NCBI GenBank assembly: GCA_963678585.2
Contig: CAXXGA010000003.1
Span: 1 to 64,000 of the forward strand
Origin: Breoghania sp963678585
GTDB taxonomy: Bacteria > Pseudomonadota > Alphaproteobacteria > Rhizobiales > Stappiaceae
Reading direction: 5' to 3'
DNA: 64,000 nucleotides
The translations under genes were made by a program, and so were the position numbers. This document shows positions 47,705-57,342 of this stretch, piece after piece. Positions within the stretch are counted from its first letter, which is position 1; every line of letters begins with the position of its first letter. The notes beneath the pieces were generated by a model. The model saw only the letters and a list, made by a program, of their open reading frames with translations. It had not been told where the DNA came from and ran no database searches.

Positions 47705-48714
47705 GCCTCACCTCCGGCATCGGCTGCGGCCATCGCGTCCTTTTCCGCCAGCGCCTTTGGCAGCCAGCAGGCAACCTTTGCGGTGCCCATTTGTGTCGGT
47801 TCGGGCCGCTCGCTACGGCACCGGCCGAAGGCATGGGGGCAGCGCGGATTGAAGGGGCAGCCCGGCGGGATCGCATCGAGGCGCGGCATGGCGCCGGGGA
47901 TCTGGACGAGACGATCCACCGAACCGGCAAGCGCCGGGATCGAGCCCATCAGGCCCACCGTATAAGGGTGACGCGGGTTCTTCACCACGTCGGCCACGGG
48001 TCCGATTTCCGCGATGCGACCGGAATACATGACCGCCACGCGGTCGGCGGCCTCCGCGATCACGCCCATGTCGTGGGTGATCAGGATGACGGAGGCCCCG
48101 CGTTCGCGGCAAAGCTCCTTCAGCACGTCGATGATCTGAGCCTGCACGGAAACATCGAGGGCGGTAGTCGGCTCGTCCGCAATCACCAGTTCGGGTTCGG
48201 CGCAGAGCGCAAGCGCGATCACCACGCGCTGGCGCATGCCGCCTGAAAACTGGTGCGGATAGGCGTTGAGCCGCTTGGAAGCCGCCGGGATGCCCACCGC
48301 TTCCAATAGAGCCACCGCCCGGTCGCGCGCCTCGCGGGCGGTGACGGGCAGATGGGTCATGATCGTTTCGGTGATCTGATCGCCCACGGTGAAAAGCGGA
48401 TTGAGGCTCGTCAGCGGATCCTGAAACACCATGCCGATACGCTTGCCGCGCACCTTCTGCATGGCCCTGGGCGTCCACCCATCGATGCGCTCGCCCTGCA
48501 ACCAGATCTCGCCGCCCGCGATGCGGCCGGGCGGTTCCAGCAGGCCGATGACGGCGGCCCCGGTCAGCGATTTGCCCGCTCCGCTCTCGCCCACCATGCC
48601 CAGCACCTCGCCCGGCGCCAGATCGAAGGAAACGCCGTCGATCGCGCGAAGCCGTCCCCGGCGGGTCGGAAACTCGACCTTGAGATCGCGCACGGAAAGA
48701 AGCGGAACACTCAT
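47701..48714 (-). CDS. Peptide ABC transporter ATP-binding protein (DppD/OppD type)
   Basis: A 337-residue ATPase. Walker A GMVGESGAGKSLTGAAVIGL, signature SGGMRQRVVIALAL and Walker B LVIADEPTTALD are present, with the C-terminal PPGCPFNPRCPHAFGRC motif. Start MSVPLLSVRDLKVEFPTRRG is at 48714; the permease gene stops at 48720, so the genes are almost touching. It is the partner of the DppF-type ATPase. Confidence 0.93.
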   Translation of the reverse strand: MSVPLLSVRDLKVEFPTRRGRLRAIDGVSFDLAPGEVLGMVGESGAGKSLTGAAVIGLLEPPGRIAGGEIWLQGERIDGWTPRAMQKVRGKRIGMVFQDPLTSLNPLFTVGDQITETIMTHLPVTAREARDRAVALLEAVGIPAASKRLNAYPHQFSGGMRQRVVIALALCAEPELVIADEPTTALDVSVQAQIIDVLKELCRERGASVILITHDMGVIAEAADRVAVMYSGRIAEIGPVADVVKNPRHPYTVGLMGSIPALAGSVDRLVQIPGAMPRLDAIPPGCPFNPRCPHAFGRCRSERPEPTQMGTAKVACWLPKALAEKDAMAAADAGGEA

Positions 48715-48719
48715 GGGGC

Positions 48720-49676
48720 CTACCGGAGTTTCGGGTTGAGCGCGTCGCGCAGCCAGTCGCCGATGAGGTTCACGGCGAGGACGAGAAGGGCGAGCGCAAT
48801 GCCGGGGAAGATGGCAATCCACCATTCGCCGGAAAACAGGAAGTCGTTGCCGATGCGCACCAGCGTGCCGAGCGAGGGCTGGGTGGGCGGCACGCCGACG
48901 CCGAGGTAGGAGAGCGTTGCCTCGGTGATAACCGCGAGCGCCAGATTGATGGTGGCGATGACCAGCACCGGGCTCATGACATTGGGCAAGACATGGCGCA
49001 GCAGGATGAGGCCGGGACGGATGCCGATGAGGCGGGCGGCCTGCACATATTCCTTGTTGCGTTCCACCATGGTCGAGCCGCGCACCGTGCGCGCATATTG
49101 CACCCAGAAACTGAGCCCGATGGAGAAGACGAGGATCCAGAAGGCGGAATGCTCGCGGTTGAGATTGCCGAAGATCCCGCGCGCGGCGCCATCGACCAGA
49201 AGCGCGATCAGGATGGCGGGGAAGGTGAGCTGCACTTCCGCCAGCCGCATGATGAAGGCATCGACGCGCCCACCCGCATAGCCCGCGATCAGCCCGAGCG
49301 TGATGCCGAGCGTTGCCGCAAAGGCTACGGAGACAAGGCCGACGCCGATGGAAATGCGGGAGCCGTAGAGGATGGTTGAAAAGATATCGCGGCCGAGATC
49401 GTCGGTGCCGAGCAGAAAGCGGGCGTCGCCATCGACACCCCAGACCGGCGGCAACAGCGAATCCATGAGATCGACGCTCGCCAGATCGAAGGGATTATGC
49501 GGCGCGATCCAGGGCGCAAACGCCGCGCCGATGAAGAAGGCCAGCGCCACGATCGCGGCGACGATGGTCACCTTGGAAGACAGGAAGGAGTGCAGGATAT
49601 CGCTGTCGGCGGCGCGCGCCAGCCAGCCCTTTTCCTGCGGCCCGGATGTCGTACCGGTGGATGTCGTGTCGCTCAT
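48720..49676 (-). CDS. Peptide ABC transporter permease (DppC type)
   Basis: A 318-residue inner-membrane protein with about six hydrophobic segments. The DppC/OppC pattern is clear: LLGTDDLGRDIFSTILYGSR, then the EAA loop REYVQAARLIGIRPG-like sequence (RNKEYVQAARLIGIRP) and LSYLGVGVPPTQPSLG. The ATG at 49676 overlaps the GNAT gene stop (ATGA). Unusually, a GNAT gene separates it from the DppB permease gene. Confidence 0.93.
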   Translation of the reverse strand: MSDTTSTGTTSGPQEKGWLARAADSDILHSFLSSKVTIVAAIVALAFFIGAAFAPWIAPHNPFDLASVDLMDSLLPPVWGVDGDARFLLGTDDLGRDIFSTILYGSRISIGVGLVSVAFAATLGITLGLIAGYAGGRVDAFIMRLAEVQLTFPAILIALLVDGAARGIFGNLNREHSAFWILVFSIGLSFWVQYARTVRGSTMVERNKEYVQAARLIGIRPGLILLRHVLPNVMSPVLVIATINLALAVITEATLSYLGVGVPPTQPSLGTLVRIGNDFLFSGEWWIAIFPGIALALLVLAVNLIGDWLRDALNPKLR

Positions 49677-50185
49677 CGGCGCGCAAGCTCCTTGGTAAAA
49701 CGATGACAGGCGGAGGGAAGCCAGCCGCCCAGCCCGTCGGAAACCCGGGTGCCCTCGACACCCTGATCGGTCCATCCGGCCTTTTGATAGAAGCGATAGG
49801 CGCGGGCATTGCCTTCCGCGCAGAAGAGATGGGCTGAGGTGATCCCCTCGCCCGTCATGGCTTCTTCGGCTCGCCGCATGAGGTCTGTGGCAAGCCCGGT
49901 TCCGCGGGCGCGCTCGCTCACATGGAACTGGTCAAGCTCCGGCCCGTCCCAATAGACGAAACCGTCCGGTTCGCCGTCTGCGCCCAGCGCCACGATCCCG
50001 TTGCCCGCAAAGGGTTTCAGGCGGGTCAGAAAGCGGTCCGGGGTGCGCGCTTCCACAAGCTCGGGCTCTGCGAGGGCGAGATGACCGGCGCGCCATGCCT
50101 CGTGCCACAGAAGCGCGAGAGCCAGAAGATCGCTCTCCTCGATTGGCCGGAAGGTGTGGGAAGCCGAAGTCGGGCTCTCGCTCAT
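49673..50185 (-). CDS. GNAT-family N-acetyltransferase inside the importer operon
   Basis: A 170-residue GNAT enzyme. The acetyl-CoA region reads LDQFHVSERARGTGLATDLM (R-x-x-G-x-G/A), followed by AHLFCAEGNARAYRFYQKAG, the typical C-terminal GNAT motif. It overlaps dppB and dppC by four bases at each end (ATGA twice), so it is made in step with the permeases. An acetyltransferase co-translated with an importer suggests it modifies the imported compound, for example an amino group on a peptide, amino sugar or amine; this is inference. It could also be a protein acetylase captured in the operon. Confidence 0.88.
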   Translation of the reverse strand: MSESPTSASHTFRPIEESDLLALALLWHEAWRAGHLALAEPELVEARTPDRFLTRLKPFAGNGIVALGADGEPDGFVYWDGPELDQFHVSERARGTGLATDLMRRAEEAMTGEGITSAHLFCAEGNARAYRFYQKAGWTDQGVEGTRVSDGLGGWLPSACHRFTKELARR

Positions 50186-51162
50186 GTCTGCACCGCCCGT
50201 TCCACCCGCAGGCGCGGATCGACCACGAAATAGAGGATGTCGACGATCAGGTTGATCACCACGAAGACGAAGGCGATCAGCATCAGGTAGGCGGCCATGA
50301 TCGGGATATCGACGTTCTGCACGGCCTGAAGGAACAACAGCCCCATGCCCGGCCACTGGAACACCGTCTCGGTGATGATGGCAAAGGCAATGATGGAGCC
50401 GAGCTGCAGCCCGGTGATGGTGATGACCGGCACCAGCGTGTTCTTCAGCGCATGGCGGAAATGGACGATGCGGTCGGGCAGGCCGCGGGCGCGGGCGAAC
50501 TTGATGTAGTCGGCACGGATCACTTCCAGCATTTCGGAGCGCACCAGCCGCATGATCAGCGTCATCTGGAAGAGCCCGAGCGTAATCGCGGGCATGATGA
50601 TCGCCTTGATGCCGGAAACCGTGAGCAGCCCCGTCGTCCAGAAGCCCAGATCGACCACCCCGCCCCGCCCGAAACTCGGTAGCCATTGCAGCGTCACGGA
50701 GAAGACGAAGATCAGGATGATACCGATGAAGAAGGTTGGCAGCGATATGCCTATGAGCGAGATCGTCAGGAACACCTTCGAGAGCCAGGACGTCCGGTTG
50801 AGGCCGGTGTAGACGCCCATCGGGATGCCGATCAGCAGCGACAGGATGGCGGAGACGAAGGATAGCTCGAAGGTGGCGGGCAGGCGGGAACCGATGAGAT
50901 CGGAGACCGGCTGCTTGAACTGGTAGGAGCGACCGAAGTCGAACCTGGACGCATTGATCACGAAGCGTCCGAACTGGACGAGCACGCTGTCATTGAGGCC
51001 GAGCTGCTCACGCAGCGCCTCGCGTTGCGCCGGGGTGGTGTCCTGTCCAACCATCTGGTTGACCGGATCGCCGACGAAACGGAACAGCGTGAAGGCGATC
51101 AGCGCCACCGCCAGCATGACGGCAACGGCCTGCAACAGACGCCGGATGATGAAGGCGAGCAT
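50182..51162 (-). CDS. Peptide ABC transporter permease (DppB type)
   Basis: A 326-residue inner-membrane protein of the DppB/OppB family. The N-terminal MLAFIIRRLLQAVAVMLAVA is the first membrane helix, RLPATFELSFVSAILSLLIG and the EAA-like region RADYIKFARARGLPDRIVHF follow, and ETVFQWPGMGLLFLQAVQ is typical. It is the first permease gene after the binding-protein gene, 141 nt downstream. Confidence 0.93.
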   Translation of the reverse strand: MLAFIIRRLLQAVAVMLAVALIAFTLFRFVGDPVNQMVGQDTTPAQREALREQLGLNDSVLVQFGRFVINASRFDFGRSYQFKQPVSDLIGSRLPATFELSFVSAILSLLIGIPMGVYTGLNRTSWLSKVFLTISLIGISLPTFFIGIILIFVFSVTLQWLPSFGRGGVVDLGFWTTGLLTVSGIKAIIMPAITLGLFQMTLIMRLVRSEMLEVIRADYIKFARARGLPDRIVHFRHALKNTLVPVITITGLQLGSIIAFAIITETVFQWPGMGLLFLQAVQNVDIPIMAAYLMLIAFVFVVINLIVDILYFVVDPRLRVERAVQT

Positions 51163-51303
51163 GGGGCCCTGTCTGTCTTTGCGGGTTGAAGCTCATGTCC
51201 GCAATCGCACCCCGTTCGCGCATGCAGCGCAGACGTGAACGGGCGCGAGAGCGGAAGAGAGACGGGGGCGACCCAATAATCAGGGCCGCCCCGCAAGGGC
51301 CCC

Positions 51304-52893
51304 TTAGTCCGTCAGTTCCACGTAGCGGAACTTGAGGATATTGTCGGCGCGCTGGGCGACCTCGACATCGTCGGCGACACCCCATGCCAGACCCTGCTGG
51401 TGCAGCGGGATGTAGTAGACGTTGTCATTGGCCTTCTTGAAGGCCTCATAGATCATGGTGTCGCGCTTTTCCTTGTCGTTCTCGACGAGAACCTTGGCGG
51501 TCAGCGCATCGACCTCCTCATCGCACCAGCCGCCGTTGTTGAAGGGCGAACCGGCGCCGCTGTCATCGCGGCAATTCATCAGCGAGGACAGGACGTTGTA
51601 GGCGTCGAAGGAATTCGGCGTCCAGCCGAGGAGATAGAAGGAGGTGTCATAGTTGCCCGACGCCAGGATCTTGGCGAAATACTTCGCCTTGGGCTGGGCG
51701 TTCAGGTCCACCTTGATGCCGACGCGCGCCAGATAGGCGGTGACGGCCTGACAGATCGCCTCGTCGTTCACGTATCGGTCGTTCGGGCAATCCATGCCGA
51801 CGGTGAAGCCATCCGGATAGCCGGCTTCCGCCAGCAACTTCTTGGAGGCTGCGGGGTCGTAAGGATAACGTTCGAACTCGCCGGAGCGGGAGAACATGAA
51901 GGGCGAGATCATCAGCGCCGACGGGGTCGCCAGACCGCGCATCACCTTCTTGACGATCGCCCCCTCGTCGATGGCCTGATAGAAGGCCTTGCGCACGCGG
52001 ATATCCTTGAAGGGGTTCTTGCCCTTCACGTCGGAATAGAGCAGCTCGTCGCGGCGCTGGTCCATGCCGAGGAAGATCGTGCGCAGTTCCGGACCCGTCA
52101 GGGCGCGGGTGCCCTCGTTGCCGTCGACGCGCGGAATGTCCTGCACGGGAACCGGATAGACCAGATCCATCTCGCCCGACAGAAGCGCCGCCACGCGGGT
52201 CGCGTCCTGCGCGATCGGGGTGAATTCGACCGTATCGGCGTTGCCCTCGATCTTGCCCCAGTAGTTTTCGTTCTTTTCGAAAACCGTCTTCACGCCCGCC
52301 TCGTGGCTGACGACCTTGTAGGGGCCGGTGCCGTTGGCATTGAGGGCCGCGAAGTTCGGGCTGGTGTCGGAGGCCGACGTGACGGAGACCGCGCCGTGCT
52401 CCTCGGTCCATTCCTTGTCGAGGATGTACCAGTCTTCCCATTCGTAGTTGAGGATGGGGTTCGGGCTCGGCAGCTCGAAATCGACCGTGTAGTCGTCGAT
52501 CTTGACGATCTTCACATCCGCACCCATGCGGGTCGTCAGATCGGAACCCTTGGAGCGCACCCGGTCGGCGGAGAAGATCACATCATCCGCATTGAAGTCG
52601 TTGCCATTGTGGAATTTCACGCCCTTGCGCAGGTGAAAGCGCCACTTGGTCGGGGAGAGGATTTCCCAGCTCTCGGCAAGCGCGGGCTGGATCTGCAGCT
52701 CCTTGTCGCGGTTGACCAGCCCCTCATAGACATTGCCGAGCGTGCCCAACGTGAAGGTCTCGTTGAGCGCATAGGGCTCCAGCGTGCTGAGCACGCCCTG
52801 GAAGGCGTATTTGAACGTCTTGGCGCTGGCCGGTGCGGCTGCGAGCAGAGCAGCAGCCACACCGGTTGCGACGGCGGCATTGCGAATGCGCAT
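51304..52893 (-). CDS. Extracellular solute-binding protein, family 5
   Basis: A 529-residue periplasmic binding protein for the importer. The signal peptide is MRIRNAAVATGVAAALLAAA with cleavage after PASA (residue 24). SBP family 5 features include EGLVNRDKELQIQPALAESW, TKWRFHLRKGVKFHNGNDFN and GTGPYKVVSHEAGVKTVF. These proteins bind peptides, nickel, opines or sugars; the ligand is not evident. AAGGAG lies nine bases before the ATG. A perfect AAAACCGGTTTT palindrome (53009-53020) upstream may be an operator. Confidence 0.93.
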   Translation of the reverse strand: MRIRNAAVATGVAAALLAAAPASAKTFKYAFQGVLSTLEPYALNETFTLGTLGNVYEGLVNRDKELQIQPALAESWEILSPTKWRFHLRKGVKFHNGNDFNADDVIFSADRVRSKGSDLTTRMGADVKIVKIDDYTVDFELPSPNPILNYEWEDWYILDKEWTEEHGAVSVTSASDTSPNFAALNANGTGPYKVVSHEAGVKTVFEKNENYWGKIEGNADTVEFTPIAQDATRVAALLSGEMDLVYPVPVQDIPRVDGNEGTRALTGPELRTIFLGMDQRRDELLYSDVKGKNPFKDIRVRKAFYQAIDEGAIVKKVMRGLATPSALMISPFMFSRSGEFERYPYDPAASKKLLAEAGYPDGFTVGMDCPNDRYVNDEAICQAVTAYLARVGIKVDLNAQPKAKYFAKILASGNYDTSFYLLGWTPNSFDAYNVLSSLMNCRDDSGAGSPFNNGGWCDEEVDALTAKVLVENDKEKRDTMIYEAFKKANDNVYYIPLHQQGLAWGVADDVEVAQRADNILKFRYVELTD

Positions 52894-53008
52894 GTCCCGG
52901 TTCTCCTTGGCAGGATGTCAGTTCTGTTCCCTTATTCCTCCGATCCGCAAAGCCGGCGTTTTCGCCATTCTTGCCCCGCGGCCGAACTTTTCACAGCTCA
53001 CCATCGAA

Positions 53009-53020
53009 AAAACCGGTTTT
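53009..53020. promoter_or_regulatory. Perfect 12-bp palindrome upstream of the importer operon
   Basis: AAAACCGGTTTT lies 116 nt before the binding-protein start and is extended by GAA and TTC-like flanks. It could be a repressor site. The surrounding gap 52894-53276 has no gene; no clear -35/-10 pair was seen. Confidence 0.4.
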
Positions 53021-53276
53021 CTCCTCCCGGTTCCGCCCGATGTCGCCCGCCCATTCGGGGTCTGTTCCGACCGACCCTCTTTCCGGCGGGCGATGAGCCC
53101 TTGAGCGGCATCTTGTCGTCTTCGATGTGACAGGTCCACCCTGAACCTTGTTTGCGATGACAATTGAGGCCTTTCATAGGGTTAACGGCCGCCTCCCGCC
53201 TGCCGCGAAGGCAAACGCGACGGTTCCATGACGCAAATTTGATCAATCGGACAACAACCCGGGCGGGTGAGGCCCG

Positions 53277-55189
53277 TCAGGCGGATGCCATGGTTTCGGG
53301 AATTGCGGCCCGTATGTGCGACGCCTGAAGCGCTGCGGCGATCACCGCCGGATCGCGCACCGCCCACACTTCAAGGGGCTCGTTGCGCCCGCGCAGGCCG
53401 ACCGCATGGGGGGAGGCCGGAACCGGTTCCGCAGAGACGCCGGGAAACGCCAATCCGTCGATCCCGGCGGCTTCCAGAACGCTGTTGGAGATAACCGCAA
53501 AGCCCCCCAGTTCCTTGGAAGCGCCTTCCAGGCGGCTTGCCACGTTGACCGTGTCGCCAAGCGCGGTCAGATGCGCCGCGGCCCCCGCCTCGCCTGCCAG
53601 CCCGATCCGCCCGAGGATCGCCGGGCCGGTATGGATGCCGACGCCGAGCCGCAGGGGGGTGTCGAGCTGGGTGGCGAGATCGGCATTGGCGCGCTCCAGC
53701 GCCTGCGCCAGCGAAAGCACCGCCTGCAAGGCCTCGCGCGCGCCTTGGCCGACGTCGCTCTCCACCCCGAACAGCGCCATGATGCCGTCGCCCATCACCT
53801 TGTCGACCATGCCGCCCGCCTTGCGGATCGCCTCTCCCGCGCCATCCAGATAGCGGTTGAGAATGAAGACCACGTCATAGGGAAGGCGTCCTTCCGACAG
53901 GGCCGTGAAGCCGCGCAGATCGACGAACATCACCGTGACGGGCCGCTCCACCCCCCAGCGATAGCGGTCATCCGCGGTCCGCGACGGTGCGAGGCCATCG
54001 CGATGCCCGACCAGCATCGGCTCGACCTCCAGATCCGACTGGGGGCGGATCTGGCAGGCGAGACGCACCTCGTTGCCCGCCCGGATGCGGGCCAGCACGG
54101 TTCGCTCGGCGGCGGATGGCGGGGGCAGCTTGTCGCCACCGGCGAGAATGCGCGTGCGGCAGGTGGAGCAACGCGCGCGCCCGCCGCAGATGGAAAGATG
54201 CGGAACGCCGTTGGCGCGACTGATTTCCAGAAGCGAGGGACCGGGCCTGGACCGCACCTGCCGCCCGTCGGGATAGGTGATGGTGAAGCCGTCACCGAAC
54301 CGGTTCGCCACACGTCGCCCCACGATCGCCAGAACCAAAACGACCAGAACGGCGACAAGGCCCCAGCGGCCCTGATGAATCCACTCCGCCAGAACGGCGC
54401 GTTCCTCCGCCGTGTTGTTGAGCCCGAGACGGCCGGTCTCGTCCAGCAGGCGTCCGGCGTTGATCCAGCCGGTCAGCGCCAGCGTGGGCACCAGCAGCGC
54501 CGCGCCTGCAAGCCAGAAGCGCACCGCGCGATACCAGCGCCGCAGCCGCAGCCAGTATGCAGGCCGATCATCGCATGGCCCCACACGATCAGGAGCAGAG
54601 CCGATTGCCAGAAAACGTTGCCGTCCCAAAGCGCCGTCAGTTCGTGGCGGTAGTCGACATGGGTGTGGAAGACATCCATCGCGAAGCGCGTGGCGACGAT
54701 GTGCTTGATCAGAAGACAGGTGATGGAAAGACCGAGCAGAATCTGCGCCGCTTCCCAAAAGGGCATGCGCCATGTGTGACGGCGCGAAAGCTTGATCAAC
54801 GCCAGCGTCACATGGACCGTCAGCGCGCCGTAAAGCAGGATCTGGCCCGCTCGCGAGGACCAGATCTCGTAGCGCAGGTCCTGACCGGCCTGCATGACCT
54901 CCAGCGAAACATTGCCCAGAGCATGATTGAGAAAATGCGTGAGGACGAACGCAAAGAGCACAAGTCCGGCATAAAGCCGCGCCCTTTGCACGAGCGTCCC
55001 GCCGGAAGGCGTCGGCACGACCGGCCTGCCTTGCGCCGCTTCGCCCGAGTTGCCTTTCGCGGTCTCGGATGACACACCCTGCCCGGCATCGGCCGACGCC
55101 CCCGCAAGCGGCGTCGGGCCCGGCTCCGCCTGCCCCGGATCCTGCGAGGTCCGGGGCTCCCGTGGCGCGCCTGCCTCCTGTTCGTCCAT
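53277..55189 (-). CDS. CyaC-like membrane adenylate cyclase with ferredoxin domain (one frame break)
   Basis: Repaired, the protein has about 637 residues. A hydrophilic N-terminus is followed by six helices with paired histidines (VLTHFLNHALGNVS, TVHVTLALIKLSRRH, LLIKHIVATRF, IVWGHAMIGLH), resembling the SdhC-type dihaem anchor of Sinorhizobium CyaC. A 2Fe-2S ferredoxin domain follows (CGGRARCSTC, then LACQIRP), and finally a class III cyclase domain with FVDLRGFTALSEG, VDKVMGDGIMALFG and LGDTVNVASRLEG, keeping the metal aspartates and Lys/Asp pair for ATP. Near 54557 one base is missing: the frame ending GLHT must become GLHYWLRLRRW. Without repair the gene is split. It is probably a redox- or quinone-sensing cyclase. 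Confidence 0.82.
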
Positions 55190-55367
55190 TCAATCGCTCC
55201 CCTGGGCCCCCTCCGGGCCACCTCTCAGAACAACAAGTCTAGTCACCAAGGCGAAGGGTTTCGAGGGGCTGCCTGTTTTAAGGGCGAGCGGCCAAGAATC
55301 CGGGCACCGGCTTGTCTTGATAAATATCCCGGGTCTGCGCTTAAATGGCGGAAAACAGGGACACAGC

Positions 55368-56800
55368 ATGGACAGGTTGGCCGTTTTCCATTCGGGCGTC
55401 GAGGGAATTCCACTCATCGAGGACGCAGCAAGACTGCGTATCAAGAGCCGGGACTTCTTCTGGTTCTCTCCCATCCTGCGCACTGAACTGGAAGGCCGTG
55501 TGGCGGACCTTGTCGCGCAACCGCGCGACATGTCCGAGCTGATGCGCGTGGCCGCCGCCGCCGCGAAGGCGCGCGTGCCGCTGACCATGCGTGGCGGGGG
55601 AACCGGCAATTACGGTCAGGCCGTGCCGCTTGCGGGCGGCGTGGTGCTGGACATGACCCGGATGAACAGGGTGCTTGAGGTCCGCCCCGGTGCTGCGCGC
55701 ATCGAAGCGGGGGCGACGATGCTGGAAATCGACCGCCAGCTCAAGCCATCGGGCTGGGAGCTGCGCCTTCACCCCTCCACCCGCAAGAAGGCCACCATCG
55801 GCGGGTTTCTGGCAGGCGGAGCGGCGGGTGCGGGCAGTTGCACATGGGGCCAGATTTCCGATCCCGGCGCGGTGCTGTCCGTGGAGGTCGTCACGGTGGA
55901 GGAGGAACCGCGCGTCCTGCGGCTTTCCGGCGAGGACGTGTTGCGCGTGATCCATGCCTATGGGGTCAACGGCATCATCGCGCAAGTGGAAATGCCGCTT
56001 GCCCCATGCCAGCCGTGGGCTGAGCGCATCTACGCCTTCGACAGCCTGCGTCAGGCGCAAGCTTCGGGCAGGCGCTGACCAGCGCCGACGCCATCGCCAA
56101 AAAGCTCGTTTCCGTCCATGACCCGAAAATTCCGCCGCTCATCAAGAGGCTTGCGGCCATCGTCCCGGAAGGGGCGGCCATGGCGATCACCATGGTCTGC
56201 GAACCGCAGGCGGACGCGGCGACGCGGATCGCCGAAAAGCACGGGGGCGCTTGCGTCTACGCGCGCAGCGCCGAGGAAGCCAATGAGGCGGCCTTCTCGT
56301 CCATCGGCTCCATGCCGCCGCTTTACGAATACACATGGAACCACACGACGCTCCATGCCATGCGGGTCGATCCCGCGATCACCTATCTCCAGCTTCGCTA
56401 CCCGCCCGATGGCGGGATCGACCTCATCGAGAAGGTGGCAGAAGCCTTTCCCGATACGTTCGTCACCCATCTGGAGTTCCAGAGACGCTTCGGGCGGGTG
56501 GCGTGGTCCGGCCTGCCGCTGGTGCACTACCGGGGGCGCGCGCAACTGGCGGACATGGTGGAAACGCTCAACCGGCTGGGGGCGACGGTGGCCGACCCGC
56601 ACACCTACCGCCTCGACAATGCGGGCTGGAAGCGCATCGACGCGCCGCAGCCCGATTTCAAGGCCGAAGCCGATCCGCACGGGCTCATGAACCCGGGCAA
56701 GCTGGTTGGCTGGCCAACGGCAGAAGATCTCGCCGCTGCCCCGACACCCGCCGTAGCGACGCCCGCCGCCTCAACGCCCACGCCCTCCGCGGCTCCCTGA
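55368..56800 (+). CDS. FAD-binding oxidase, GlcD/PCMH type (one frame break)
   Basis: Repaired length is about 477 residues. The N-terminal PCMH FAD domain shows KARVPLTMRGGGTGNYGQAV and STRKKATIGGFLAGGAAGAG. The C-terminal half carries the GlcD-like cap with PPLYEYTWNHTTLHAMR and ends with an Ala/Pro/Thr tail. The first frame stops at 56078 after QAQASGRR, while the correct sequence continues as GQALTSADAIAKKL. One T missing near 56065 (TT instead of TTT) explains it. The substrate is a 2-hydroxy acid or similar; unknown. It is divergent from the cyclase gene, 178 nt apart. Both show a one-base loss, which suggests sequence error or recent decay. Confidence 0.8.
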
Positions 56801-56921
56801 GATAACGACCCTCCAAGCACAGCGTTTTCGCTTTTTCGCACAATGGCCTAAACTGCCCATGCGGAAGCCCTTGTCTGTCTGACCGGTGCAAGGGTGAAAG
56901 CCCGGGTGCGCAACGCGGCCC

Positions 56922-57220
56922 ATCCTTCGAGACACCTGCTGGCGCAGGCTCCTCAGGATGACGTTTCCGTGTTGAGGGCCCGTATCGATAGCTTGTGGCG
57001 GTGGACCGCAGTGGCAGTCGTGACGGTGGCCGTGGTGGCAGCCGTACTGGTGGCACACTGGTGGCCTTGTTGCTGGGCCGTGGTGGCGGTCGTGGTGGTT
57101 GCCGTGTTGCTGGCCATGTTGCCGACCTGTTGTGCGGCCCGTCGCGGTCGCCATTTCGGGACCCGGCCGCAAACACAACGTCATCCTGAGGAACGGTCAT
57201 CAGACCGTGTCTCGAAGGAT
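56922..57220. repeat. Paired inverted palindromic repeat, copy 3, with expanded spacer
   Basis: The left unit (56922-56965) and right unit (57177-57220) match copies 1 and 2, with inner stems CCTGC/GCAGG and ACGGTC/GACCGT. The spacer is about 211 nt, against 36 and 48 in the others. It is low-complexity, dominated by GTGG, GGTGGC and TTGCTGG motifs on the plus strand. A frame through it would encode a Val/Ala-rich stretch on one strand and a His/Gly-rich one on the other; neither looks like a real gene. It lies in the 542-nt gap between the FAD oxidase and mscS. Confidence 0.85.
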
Positions 57221-57342
57221 AGGTGTGTCTCGAGGGATGAGCCACAGCTTCGCGCAGACGCCGCCTGTTCAAGGCGGATGACGAACACAGGCGCCTCCCG
57301 AAGTCAGGTCGGGGAGGACGCGGCGAGGAGGACGCGCGGCGC

